Shown here: positions 15,181 to 23,403 of the stretch, in pieces
Layout: each line of letters opens with the position of its first letter
Position numbering within the stretch: position 1 is the first letter of the stretch
Source of the DNA: CAZQKE01 sp964593865
GTDB taxonomy: Bacteria > Chloroflexota > Anaerolineae > JAAYZQ01
DNA length: 33,077 nt
NCBI GenBank assembly: GCA_964593865.1
Contig: CAZQKE010000097.1
Span: 1 to 33,077, forward strand
Direction of reading: 5' to 3'
The notes under the pieces: model-generated
Seen by the model: the letters and a program-made list of their open reading frames with translations, nothing else
The model's database searches: none
What the model was told of the DNA's origin: nothing
Position numbers and translations under genes: made by a program

Positions 15181-16371
15181 TCATGTCAGGGTGTGCAACG
15201 CCCTTTCTAGGTCGGCGATGATGTCGGCTGCATCCTCAATGCCTACGCTGAGGCGCACAAGTCCGTCCCCGATGCCCAGGGTGGCCCGCACTTCCGGCGC
15301 AACCTGGCGATGAGAGGAATGGGCCGGGTAGAGGATCAGGCTGTAAACATCGCCCAGGGTGGTGGCCGGCAAGATCAGATTGAGGGCTTCCATAAAACGA
15401 AAGGCATCACTTTGGGTGGCGTCGCGTAGGACGAAGCTCAACATGCCGCCGAAACCGCGCCCGCCGAAGAGACGGGCGGCAACCTCGTGTTGGGGATGGA
15501 TGTCCAAACCGGGGTAGTGGACGGCGGAGATCTTCTCTTGACCGCTCAGCCAACGGGCCACGGTTATGGCATTGGCACAGTGCCTCTCCATCCGCAGGGG
15601 GAGCGTTTTGAGGCCACGCAAGGCGAGCCATGCTTCCTGGGGAGCCGGATTGGCCCCCAGGAGTTTTTGTTGCTCCCGCAGGGCATATGCCCGTTCCGCC
15701 GAGCAGGCCACGACCCCGGCCATCAGGTCCCCATGGCCGCCGAGATATTTTGTGGCCGAATGGAGGACATAATCTGCCCCTCGGTCTAGAGGACGAAACA
15801 GATAGGGTGTGGCGAAGGTGTTGTCCACAATGAGTGCTGCACCGGCCCGGTGGGCTATCTCGGCCAGGGCGGGTACATCGGCCACCTTCATCAAAGGGTT
15901 GGAGACGATCTCGCATAGGAGGGCCGTCGGTCGTTCTTCCTCCACCGCTTCGGCCACCTCCGTCAGATCGGCAATATCTACGAACCGGACGCGTACCCCC
16001 ATCTCGCCGAGGAGGGTATCCAAGAGGGCATAGGTCGCGCCGTAGACATCGGCGGCGGCGACAACGGCGCTCCCGGCCCGCACACCGGCCCCCAACAAGG
16101 CGGCATGGACGGCGGCCATGCCCGAAGCATAGGCTACTGCCTCTTCCGCTCCCTCCAACGCGGCGACGGCTTGCTCAAAGGCATGGACGGTAGGGCTGCC
16201 GTAGCGGGGGTAAACGTAGCCCTGTCGTTGGCCCCCAAAAATGGCATCCAAAGTCTCCATGTCATCGTAAAGGTACCCCACCGAATGATAAACCGCCGTG
16301 CTGACCGGTGTGAAATCGGGGCGAGGTCCCCGCTCGCCGGCGTGGACGGCCAGAGTGTAAATACTTGGCAT
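15181..16371 (-). CDS. Cys/Met metabolism PLP enzyme (cystathionine gamma-synthase/lyase or sulfhydrylase family)
   Basis: A 396-residue fold-type I PLP enzyme of the trans-sulfuration group (cystathionine gamma-synthase, gamma-lyase, O-acylhomoserine sulfhydrylase, methionine gamma-lyase). The PLP-binding lysine is Lys208 in SATKYLGGHGD; the phosphate-binding YPRYGSPT motif is at 54-61, the ring-stacking Tyr at 110 (DVYGATY), and the DNTFATPY motif at 183-190. Several residues that separate the sub-families cannot be assigned with confidence, so the reaction is left open. It is divergent from sat (sulfate activation), which fits a sulfur amino-acid role without proving it. The leader is about 25 bases and shows no SAM-riboswitch features. 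A GGAGGAGGG site precedes the ATG. Confidence 0.87.
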   Translation of the reverse strand: MPSIYTLAVHAGERGPRPDFTPVSTAVYHSVGYLYDDMETLDAIFGGQRQGYVYPRYGSPTVHAFEQAVAALEGAEEAVAYASGMAAVHAALLGAGVRAGSAVVAAADVYGATYALLDTLLGEMGVRVRFVDIADLTEVAEAVEEERPTALLCEIVSNPLMKVADVPALAEIAHRAGAALIVDNTFATPYLFRPLDRGADYVLHSATKYLGGHGDLMAGVVACSAERAYALREQQKLLGANPAPQEAWLALRGLKTLPLRMERHCANAITVARWLSGQEKISAVHYPGLDIHPQHEVAARLFGGRGFGGMLSFVLRDATQSDAFRFMEALNLILPATTLGDVYSLILYPAHSSHRQVAPEVRATLGIGDGLVRLSVGIEDAADIIADLERALHTLT

Positions 16372-16401
16372 GGTATGTCTGCCCTCCTCCGTGCTGCCGG
16401 T

Positions 16402-16429
16402 ATTATAACACCCCCTACCGGGGAGTCAA
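16402..16429 (-). promoter_or_regulatory. Promoter for the PLP enzyme gene
   Basis: Minus strand: TTGACT (16429-16424), 16-base spacer, perfect TATAAT (16407-16402). It lies 30 bases before the start codon at 16371. Confidence 0.75.
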
Positions 16430-16440
16430 AGTAAAGGGAA

Positions 16441-16592
16441 GCCGGCCCGGTAAAAAGAGAACTCGCAGAAAATAGCGGTTGAAACCGCCCCTGGCGGGCC
16501 GTTGGCCGACCGCCCGCCTATGCGTGCGCGCCTGCCATGCAGGCGGAAACCCGGCCGCAGGCCCGAAAGGAGCGACTTGAGTCGCCACTTGC
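16441..16592. repeat. Intergenic repeat (copy B) between the PLP gene and sat
   Basis: Gap 16372-16785 holds two divergent promoters and this repeat. The segment 16550-16592 matches 2701-2743 over 43 bases with one difference and ends in the near-palindrome GCGACTTGAGTCGC. The segment 16464-16489 resembles 2545-2574. Two further GC-rich stems lie between (for example GCCTGCCATGCAGGC at 16529-16543). The nested 2570-2632 hairpin of copy A is missing here. No coding frame is convincing. Confidence 0.55.
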
Positions 16593-16711
16593 AGGTCATG
16601 GTGAAGTGCATCTTCTGGTCGCAAGATCTTTGCAGTTGTCCGAGGGCAACCCCGGTGTGCATCCTGCCGCATGAAGGGGAGATCTAGCCGATGCTTGGAT
16701 TGTCGGTCAAG

Positions 16712-16740
16712 TTGACAAAGAGCACACCCTCGGTTACAAT
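16712..16740 (+). promoter_or_regulatory. Strong promoter for the sat operon
   Basis: Perfect TTGACA (16712-16717), 17-base spacer and TACAAT (16735-16740). Transcription would begin near 16747, giving a leader of about 40 bases with GAGGAGA before the sat ATG. Confidence 0.85.
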
Positions 16741-16785
16741 CCCTCCGCTTTTGAGAGAAACAGCCTGTGTGTGAGGAGAAATGGT

Positions 16786-17964
16786 ATGGCTCGGATCGTC
16801 GGCATTGCGCCCCATGGCGGGCAGCTGATCAATCGCGTGCTGCGCGGCGCCCTGCGAGAAGCGGCCGTGGAGCGGGCGGCATCTTTCCCCCAGGTGCAGC
16901 TGACCCCCATGGCCGTTTCCGATTTGGAGCTGATCGCCGTCGGTGCGTATAGTCCCCTGACCGGGTTCATGACCAAAGAGGATTACGACAGTGTCATCGA
17001 CACCATGCACCTGGCCAACGGCTTGGCATGGACCATTCCCGTCACCTTACCGGTGGATGATGAAACCGCTGCCAACCTGAAGGAGGGCGATGAGGTAGCC
17101 CTGATGGACGGCGATTACCTGATGGGGGTGATGACCATCGCCGAAAAGTTCCCGGCGGACAAGGAACGAGAAGCCCGTGAAGTCTATCGCACTACGGAGG
17201 ATGCGCATCCCGGTGTGGCCCGCCTTTACCGACAGGGCGATTGGCTGCTGGGCGGCGAGGTGTTCATGCTCAACGGCCCCAAAAACGCCGAGTTCCCCGA
17301 ATTGCGCCACGAACCGGCCCAAACGCGGCGCATGTTCGCTTCCCGCGGATGGCGGCGCATTGTCGCCTTCCAGACGCGCAATCCTATCCACCGCGCCCAC
17401 GAATATATCCAAAAGACGGCGTTAGAGATCGTGGACGGCCTCTTCCTCCATCCCCTGGTGGGTGAGACCAAAGCCGATGACATCCCTGCCGATGTGCGCA
17501 TTGAGAGTTACCGTGCCATCCTGCGCGATTATTACCCCGCCGACCGGGTGCTGCTGGGCGTCTTTCCGGCGGCCATGCGTTACGCCGGCCCCCGCGAAGC
17601 CGTCTTTCATGCCATTGCCCGCAAAAATTACGGTTGCACCCATTTCATCGTGGGGCGCGATCATGCCGGGGTGGGCAATTATTACGGGACCTACGATGCT
17701 CATCACATTTTTGATGAATTCGAACCGGGTGAGCTGGGCATTACCCCTCTCTTTTTTGACTATGCCTTCTACTGCCGCAAGTGCGGCGCGGTGGTCAGCG
17801 CCAAGACCTGCCCTCACGGCCCGGAGGATTGGGTGTACTTGAGCGGAACCCAGGTGCGCGAAATGCTGGAACGGGGCGAGATGTTGCCGGAGGAATTCAC
17901 CCGCCCCGAAGTTTCCCGGATTTTGATGGAGGGCATCCGGGCCAAGAAGGGGCAAGGAGCATGA
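16786..17964 (+). CDS. sat: Sulfate adenylyltransferase (ATP sulfurylase)
   Basis: Makes adenosine 5'-phosphosulfate (APS) and pyrophosphate from sulfate and ATP. The 392-residue protein is the single-chain Sat type, not CysDN. Active-site motifs: QTRNPIHRAHEY (196-207) and GRDHAGVG (290-297). Near the C terminus Cys330, Cys333, Cys342 and His344 form a CxxC...CxH zinc site like that in some thermophile Sat enzymes. An in-frame GTG at 16771 exists, but the ATG at 16786 was chosen because GAGGAG lies 9 bases upstream and the family usually starts here. It is first in a unit with a phosphodiesterase (4-base overlap) and APS kinase. No APS reductase is in view, so assimilation versus sulfation cannot be decided. 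Confidence 0.95.
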   Translation: MARIVGIAPHGGQLINRVLRGALREAAVERAASFPQVQLTPMAVSDLELIAVGAYSPLTGFMTKEDYDSVIDTMHLANGLAWTIPVTLPVDDETAANLKEGDEVALMDGDYLMGVMTIAEKFPADKEREAREVYRTTEDAHPGVARLYRQGDWLLGGEVFMLNGPKNAEFPELRHEPAQTRRMFASRGWRRIVAFQTRNPIHRAHEYIQKTALEIVDGLFLHPLVGETKADDIPADVRIESYRAILRDYYPADRVLLGVFPAAMRYAGPREAVFHAIARKNYGCTHFIVGRDHAGVGNYYGTYDAHHIFDEFEPGELGITPLFFDYAFYCRKCGAVVSAKTCPHGPEDWVYLSGTQVREMLERGEMLPEEFTRPEVSRILMEGIRAKKGQGA

Positions 17965-19337
17965 AGGTTTTTGTCATCGGTCTTGACTGCGCCGAACCAT
18001 CGTTGGTGTTTGACCGTTGGCGCGATGATCTGCCCAACCTACGCCGTCTGATGGAAGGCGGGACTTATGGCGAACTGACCAGCTCCATCCCGGCCATCAC
18101 CGTCCCTGCTTGGGCTTCCATGCTCAGCAGTCGAGACCCCGGTCAGCTGGGGTTCTACGGGTTTCGCAACCGGGCCGATTTCAGCTACGAACGGATGACC
18201 ATTGCCACGGCCAACAAGGTCAAAGCCGACCGGGTGTGGGATGTTCTTTCGCGGGCAGGCAAACGGGTGATCGTCCACGGTGTGCCCCAAACCTACCCGG
18301 TCAAGCCGGTCAACGGCCTGATGATCTCCAGCTTCCTCACGCCCAGCACCTACAGCACATTCACCTACCCGGCTTCGCTCAAGGATGAGATCGCCCAAGT
18401 GGTAGGCGGCGAATATCTGTTTGATGTGCCCAACTTTCGCACCGAAGACAAGGCACAACTGTTGGATCAGATCTACCGCCTGGCCGACCAGCATCACACC
18501 CTCATCAAGCACCTGATGACCGGTCGGCGGTGGGATTTCTTTATGCATGTAGATATGGGCGTGGACCGCATCCACCACGGCTTTTGGAAGTACTTTGATG
18601 AACGTCATCCCCTTTATGAGCCGGGCAATCCCTTTGAGGACGCCATCCACGATTACTATGTCCACATAGACGCCCAGATCGGCGAGCGGCTGGCCTTGCT
18701 GGATGATGACACGGCGGTTTTGGTCGTTTCCGACCACGGCGGGCAGCCGATGATGGGCGGCATCTGCTTCAACGAATGGTTGAAACAGGAAGGTTATTTA
18801 ACGCTGGAGTACCAGCCGGAAGGCATCGTCCCTTTGGAAAAATGTGAGGTGGATTGGAGCCGGACGGTGGCCTGGGGGTCGGGCGGTTACTATGCCCGCT
18901 TGTTCCTCAACGTCAAAGGCCGAGAACCGGAAGGGGTGATCGCTCCCTCCGACTACGAATCGGTCCGCGATGAACTGGCCGCCAAGATCGCGGCCATCGC
19001 CGATCCGGAGGGCAACAATATCGGCTCGGTGGCCTACAAGCCGGAGGAGATCTACCGGGAGGTGAACAACATCGCCCCCGATCTGATCGTTTACTTTGGT
19101 GGCCTGCGCTGGCGATCCGTAGGCAGTTTGGGGCTAAACCGCATCCATACCTTTGAAAACGACATCGGCCCCGATGATGCCAATCATGCTCAACAGGGGC
19201 TGTACATCTATTACCATCCCCGTAGGCCCGGTGCGGGGCGCGGCCCCCGTCGCCACCTGATGGATGTGGCTCCTACCGTGCTGGACCTGTTGGATGTGCC
19301 CATCCCGCCGGGGATGCAAGGTCGGGTGATCCAATGA
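17961..19337 (+). CDS. Alkaline-phosphatase-superfamily phosphodiesterase (type I/nucleotide pyrophosphatase-like)
   Basis: A 458-residue enzyme of the alkaline-phosphatase superfamily (type I phosphodiesterase/nucleotide pyrophosphatase group). Two metals and a nucleophile are expected: Asp9 in GLDCAEP, the nucleophile Thr47 in AITVPAWASM, Asp202 and His206 in VDRIHHGFW, Asp258-His259 in VSDHGG, and a His in the NHAQQGLY segment. There is no signal peptide, so it should act inside the cell. Its ATG overlaps the sat stop (ATGA), indicating translational coupling; APS kinase follows 45 bases later. It may process a sulfonucleotide such as PAP, PAPS or APS, or a sulfated product; that is inferred from position only. 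Most relatives are annotated simply as phosphodiesterases. Confidence 0.83.
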   Translation: MKVFVIGLDCAEPSLVFDRWRDDLPNLRRLMEGGTYGELTSSIPAITVPAWASMLSSRDPGQLGFYGFRNRADFSYERMTIATANKVKADRVWDVLSRAGKRVIVHGVPQTYPVKPVNGLMISSFLTPSTYSTFTYPASLKDEIAQVVGGEYLFDVPNFRTEDKAQLLDQIYRLADQHHTLIKHLMTGRRWDFFMHVDMGVDRIHHGFWKYFDERHPLYEPGNPFEDAIHDYYVHIDAQIGERLALLDDDTAVLVVSDHGGQPMMGGICFNEWLKQEGYLTLEYQPEGIVPLEKCEVDWSRTVAWGSGGYYARLFLNVKGREPEGVIAPSDYESVRDELAAKIAAIADPEGNNIGSVAYKPEEIYREVNNIAPDLIVYFGGLRWRSVGSLGLNRIHTFENDIGPDDANHAQQGLYIYYHPRRPGAGRGPRRHLMDVAPTVLDLLDVPIPPGMQGRVIQ

Positions 19338-19382
19338 CCGATGGGTAGGGTAACGATTACAATTTGCCGATTGAGGGGAAAG

Positions 19383-19994
19383 ATGGAGCAAAAAGGAGTA
19401 ACCGTTTGGTTTACCGGGATGTCGGGAGCAGGCAAGACGGCGTTGGCCTTGCGTTTAGAAGAGGAATTGCGGCGTCGTGGGTTGAAGGTGGAGCGGTTGG
19501 ACGGCGACATCGTGCGCCAAAGCCTGACCCGCGATCTGGGTTTCAGCAAAGAGGACCGGGACAAAAATATCGAACGGGTGACGTTCGTCGCCAAGCTGCT
19601 AACGCGCAACGGTGTGGCCGTTCTCTGTTCCTTTATCTCCCCTTACCGTGAGGTGCGGGCCAGGGCAAGGAAGGAGATCGGAAATTTTGTAGAAGTGTAT
19701 TGCTATGCTCCCCTGGAAACCCTCATAGAGCGGGATGTGAAGGGGTTGTACAAAAAGGCCCTGGCCGGGGAGATTGAGAACTTTACCGGCATCTCCGACC
19801 CTTACGAAGAGCCGGAAAACCCGGAAGTGATGATCGATTCCAGCAAGGAGACCGTTGAGGAAAGCCTGGCCAAGGTCCTGCGCAAGCTGGAGGAGCTGGG
19901 CTATGTGCCGCCTTCGCCTGCCGAGGAAGAGGTGTACACCGCAGATGAGGAGGCCGAGATAGAGGCCCGCCTGGCAGCGTTAGGGTACTTGTGA
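19383..19994 (+). CDS. cysC: Adenylylsulfate kinase (APS kinase) with a C-terminal tail
   Basis: Phosphorylates APS with ATP to give PAPS, the sulfate donor for sulfotransferases and PAPS reductase. The 203-residue protein has the P-loop GMSGAGKT (12-19), a RLDGDIVR motif, the F-S-K-E-D-R-D-K-N stretch that binds APS, and the IENFTGISDPYE lid motif. Residues after about 176 form an extra acidic tail, VYTADEEAEIEARLAALGYL, not needed for kinase activity. The ATG at 19383 follows GAGGGG; an in-frame ATG at 19341 has no site. With sat and the phosphodiesterase it forms one unit, and the glycosidase-like lipoprotein follows 14 bases later. Activity is likely, since the catalytic motifs are intact. 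Confidence 0.93.
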   Translation: MEQKGVTVWFTGMSGAGKTALALRLEEELRRRGLKVERLDGDIVRQSLTRDLGFSKEDRDKNIERVTFVAKLLTRNGVAVLCSFISPYREVRARARKEIGNFVEVYCYAPLETLIERDVKGLYKKALAGEIENFTGISDPYEEPENPEVMIDSSKETVEESLAKVLRKLEELGYVPPSPAEEEVYTADEEAEIEARLAALGYL

Positions 19995-20008
19995 GGTGAG
20001 GGAGTGCG

Positions 20009-22213
20009 ATGCGACGGGCTTGGGGCGGAATAACAGCGTCCTTGTTTCTGCTCCTCGCCGCTTGCGCGGCTACGCCGTTGCCGACGGGGATCGGAGCGAC
20101 ACCGTCTCCCGCACCGATCACAGCCACCACCGCCGTTCCTCCCGGTCCGTCGGCGGCCATCCCTGCTTGGATTTGGAACGCCCGCCTGGCCACCGCCCCC
20201 GCCACCGATTGGGAGGAGTGGACCGACCAGGTGGATACCGCCGTAGCCAACGGCGCCACCGTCATCCTGGGTTGGGACCGCTTCCAGGGGACCGAATGGC
20301 AGACCCTTTACGAACCGGCCCTCTCCGCAGCCCTGGCCGAGACCGACCAGCGCGCCCGCTGGATCCACCAGAACCACCCCGGCGTGCGCTACATCATCTA
20401 CATGGCCCCCCTGGAGGCCACCATCGAAGGGGTGGACAACGATGAGGACGGCCGGGTAGATCCCGATCAGGAGGAGCGCAGCCTGGCCCTCCAGCACCCC
20501 GATTGGGCGCAGACCGGCCTGGACGGTCGTCGGGCGGTTTTTTACGGCAGCCTGCCCGATATGCCCTTCTGGGTATGCTCCACCTGTGAGGACGTGTGGC
20601 TGACCCCGGCCAACGCCGAATTTCGCGCCCTGGTGGTGGAACAGTTCCGCCGCCTGGCCGCCGAAACGGAGCTGGACGGCGTCTGGCACGATGTCCCTTT
20701 CCTGATGGGGGGCTACTTTGGCGAAGGCTGGCCGGAGGGCCAGTTCCCCGACGTGGGGCCGGAGGCCCGCGCTCGGTTCACCGCCGACACCGGCTACAGC
20801 CTGCCGGAACCACCCCTGACCGCCGATTGGGACGACCCGGCTTGGCAGCGGTTCGTCGCTTGGCGATACGATCTCATCAACGGCTACCTGGCCGAGGTGC
20901 GGGCTGCCGTATCCGCCGAAAACCCCGACTTTGCCTTCATCCCCGAAAGCTCCGTTGGGTTCGACGCCATGCTCACCCAGTTGGCCGCCAGCCCCGTGGA
21001 CCTGCCCGCTTTTTCCCACACCACGGCCCATGAACTGGGCGGCACGGAGCGTCCGGTGCAATACTACACCTGGTTGCACTTTCTGGCTACGCTGCAAGCC
21101 TGGCGTCACCTGGACCTGGCCCACGGCGAACCTTCCTGGCTGCTCTCCTACGTGGAAGCCGGGCACGCCGATACCCGCGATCTGGCCCGCCTGCACGCCG
21201 CCGCCACCGAACTTTCCGGCTTTCGCACCCTGACTTCCGGCGATGAGGGCATGACCGCCGTCGTGGACGAGGCCCTCTACCGCGACCTGTACACTTGGCT
21301 GGCCCAGAACAACCCCCTGGCCGACCCGACCTTGCGCCCGGCGGCCAACATCGCCGTCGTCTTTTCCCAACAGACCCTTGATTTCGTCGGGCGCGGCGAT
21401 TGGGAGACCGACTACGCCGCCGATTTCGCCGGAACACTGATGCTCCTCCTGGAAAGCCACATCCCCTTCCAGGTCATCGCCGACGACGACCTGACACCCC
21501 TGAACGACTTTCAGGCTGCCATCCTGCCGGGGGTGGAGTGCCTGAGCGACGCCCAGGCGGAGCAAGTCCGCGCCTATGTGAACGGTGGCGGGCGGCTGTT
21601 GGCCACCGGCTACGCCTCGCGGCGGGATGAATACGGCAACGAGCGCACCGAGCTGGCCCTGGCCGACGTTTTCGGCACAACCCTGGCCGAGATCACCGAG
21701 GATGAAAGCGTGGTCCACGAAAACGCCTATGGCGACGGCTATGCCGTCCTTTCCCCGGAACCCCATGAGCTGTGGTACTACTGGGAGGCCGATCCGGAGG
21801 GTACAAACGCCAACCCCGCCGCTGCCGAAGACGAACGGGCCACCTTTTTGAACCTGTTGGGGCGGCTCAACGTGGATCCCGGCTTGCAGACCGACGCCCC
21901 CCGCCAGGTGATCCTGTTGCCCTATCGGACGGCAGGGGGGAAAATCCAGATAGGTGTCGTCAACCTGGTAGGGGTGGATGCGACCAATGCCGTCCCCGTC
22001 CCCCAGACCGTGAGGGTACAGATCGGTGGGGTGGCGGAGGACGTAACCGTCGTCTGGGCGGAGATTTTCAAACCGGCAGTCGGCTTGGAAGTGCAAGGGG
22101 ACTTGGCCGTTGTCCTCAATGTGGACATCGGAGGGTTGCTGACGATACAAGATCGGACGGTTGCCCGTACAATCTATCTGCCCTTGATCGCCGAATCGGG
22201 GGCGCGGCATTGA
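20009..22213 (+). CDS. Large lipoprotein with glycosidase-like barrel and GATase-like domain
   Basis: A 734-residue exported lipoprotein (lipobox LAAC, residues 16-19) with a short TP-rich linker. From about residue 52 it resembles TIM-barrel glycoside hydrolases and related proteins: WIWNARL, a later VWHDVPF and the PESSVGF segment hold acidic residues that could be catalytic. An acidic loop, DNDEDGRVDPDQEE (143-156), looks like a dockerin/EF-hand-type calcium loop, though not a perfect match. From about 440 a glutamine-amidotransferase-like domain follows, as in GH42 beta-galactosidase trimerisation domains, then a beta-rich C-terminal part. The exact family is not established. It sits 14 bases after APS kinase, hinting at a sulfated-glycan link, but gene order alone does not prove that. 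Confidence 0.7.
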   Translation: MRRAWGGITASLFLLLAACAATPLPTGIGATPSPAPITATTAVPPGPSAAIPAWIWNARLATAPATDWEEWTDQVDTAVANGATVILGWDRFQGTEWQTLYEPALSAALAETDQRARWIHQNHPGVRYIIYMAPLEATIEGVDNDEDGRVDPDQEERSLALQHPDWAQTGLDGRRAVFYGSLPDMPFWVCSTCEDVWLTPANAEFRALVVEQFRRLAAETELDGVWHDVPFLMGGYFGEGWPEGQFPDVGPEARARFTADTGYSLPEPPLTADWDDPAWQRFVAWRYDLINGYLAEVRAAVSAENPDFAFIPESSVGFDAMLTQLAASPVDLPAFSHTTAHELGGTERPVQYYTWLHFLATLQAWRHLDLAHGEPSWLLSYVEAGHADTRDLARLHAAATELSGFRTLTSGDEGMTAVVDEALYRDLYTWLAQNNPLADPTLRPAANIAVVFSQQTLDFVGRGDWETDYAADFAGTLMLLLESHIPFQVIADDDLTPLNDFQAAILPGVECLSDAQAEQVRAYVNGGGRLLATGYASRRDEYGNERTELALADVFGTTLAEITEDESVVHENAYGDGYAVLSPEPHELWYYWEADPEGTNANPAAAEDERATFLNLLGRLNVDPGLQTDAPRQVILLPYRTAGGKIQIGVVNLVGVDATNAVPVPQTVRVQIGGVAEDVTVVWAEIFKPAVGLEVQGDLAVVLNVDIGGLLTIQDRTVARTIYLPLIAESGARH

Positions 22214-22264
22214 GGGCGGTGGATACGATTGCTGCGCTGGTTGTCCTACCTGTCTCTTTGCGTC

Positions 22265-22293
22265 TTGACAATTCTCCTGTTTGCGTATACAAT
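22265..22293 (+). promoter_or_regulatory. Promoter for the first ABC ATPase pair
   Basis: Perfect TTGACA (22265-22270), 17-base spacer and TACAAT (22288-22293). Transcription begins near 22300, giving a leader of about 75 bases with GAGGAGGAA before the ATG at 22374. The gap 22214-22373 holds nothing else recognisable. Confidence 0.85.
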
Positions 22294-22373
22294 ACGAGCG
22301 TTCGCTGTTGGCCGGGAGGCGGCATCGTCGCCGCCACAAAACTTTGGCCTCTGCACCGAGGAGGAAAAACAGG

Positions 22374-23348
22374 ATGCCATTGCTGGAAGTGAAAAACCTC
22401 AAGACCCAGTTCTTCACCGAGGATGGCGTAGTCAAGGCGGTTGACGGCGTCTCCTTCTATGTGGACAAAGGGGAAACATTGGGGATCGTAGGGGAAAGCG
22501 GCTGTGGCAAAAGCGTCAGCGTGCTTTCGATCATGCGTCTCATCCCCCAGCCACCGGGCAAGATTGTAGACGGCGAAGTCATCTTTGAAGGGCAAAACCT
22601 TCTGGAGCTGAGCGACGATGAAATCCGCCAGATCCGGGGCAACAAGATTGCCATGATCTTCCAGGACCCGATGACCTCTTTGAACCCCGTGCTGACCATC
22701 GGGCGGCAGATCGGCGAAGCCCTAGAGCTGCATATGGGCATGAGCAAGCAAGAAGCCCGCGCACGGACGGCGGAGCTGCTGAAGATGGTGGGCATCCCGG
22801 AGGCGGAAAGGCGTTTGGATGACTATCCCCACCAGTTCTCCGGCGGGATGCGCCAGCGGGCTATGATCGCCATGGGGCTGGCTTGTAACCCCCAGTTGCT
22901 CATCGCCGATGAACCGACCACTGCGCTGGATGTGACCATCCAGGCCCAGATTGTAGACCTGGTCAAGCGATTGCGCGATGAAATCGGTATGGCCGTCATC
23001 TGGATCACCCACGATCTGGGTGTCATTGCCGGGTTGGCCGACCGGATGATGGTCATGTACGCCGGGCATGTCGTAGAGGAAGCCCCGGTCAAGGAACTGT
23101 ACGCCGATCCCCGCCATCCCTACACCATCGGCCTCCTCGGTTCCCTGCCGCGTTTGGATGAAATCCGTGAGGAGCGGCTGACCTCCATCGAGGGCTTGCC
23201 GCCGGACCTGATCTCGCCGCCGCCGGGCTGCCCCTTTGAGCCGCGTTGCGTCTATGCCATTGAGAAGTGCAAGACGGAGCGTCCTCCCCTGGCTCCCGTT
23301 GGGCCGCGTCATACCATCGCCTGCTGGGTGGACGTGACGTTGGCGTGA
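22374..23348 (+). CDS. Peptide-type ABC transporter ATPase, OppD/DppD-like (first pair)
   Basis: A 324-residue cytoplasmic ATPase that powers peptide or related solute uptake with its permeases. Walker A GESGCGKS (40-47), Q-loop IFQDPMTSLNP, ABC signature FSGGMRQR, Walker B LLIADEPTTALD and the switch His in ITHDL are intact. The C-terminal region typical of OppD/F follows, with PPPGCPFEPRC and further Cys that in relatives can hold an Fe-S cluster. The in-frame extension upstream to 22281 was rejected: the ATG at 22374 follows GAGGAGGAA. It pairs with the OppF-like gene 55 bases later. Confidence 0.92.
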   Translation: MPLLEVKNLKTQFFTEDGVVKAVDGVSFYVDKGETLGIVGESGCGKSVSVLSIMRLIPQPPGKIVDGEVIFEGQNLLELSDDEIRQIRGNKIAMIFQDPMTSLNPVLTIGRQIGEALELHMGMSKQEARARTAELLKMVGIPEAERRLDDYPHQFSGGMRQRAMIAMGLACNPQLLIADEPTTALDVTIQAQIVDLVKRLRDEIGMAVIWITHDLGVIAGLADRMMVMYAGHVVEEAPVKELYADPRHPYTIGLLGSLPRLDEIREERLTSIEGLPPDLISPPPGCPFEPRCVYAIEKCKTERPPLAPVGPRHTIACWVDVTLA

Positions 23349-23403
23349 TGCGCAGTTGCCTGTTGCACGGCTTGCAATCACAATCAAGGATTAGGGTATC
23401 GGC

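Noticed and set aside
16372..16440. SAM riboswitch before the PLP enzyme gene
   Set aside because: The leader is only about 25-30 bases after the promoter, too short for any SAM riboswitch.
22281..22373. Longer start for the first OppD-like ATPase
   Set aside because: The added residues are basic and unlike the family, and the strong GAGGAGGAA site precedes the ATG at 22374.
19901..22435. Long antisense open frame (844 codons, minus strand) opposite the lipoprotein gene
   Set aside because: It mirrors a high-G+C gene with clear lipobox and domains, and its own translation is low-complexity without motifs; similar antisense frames lie opposite 24730-26883 and 27129-29273.
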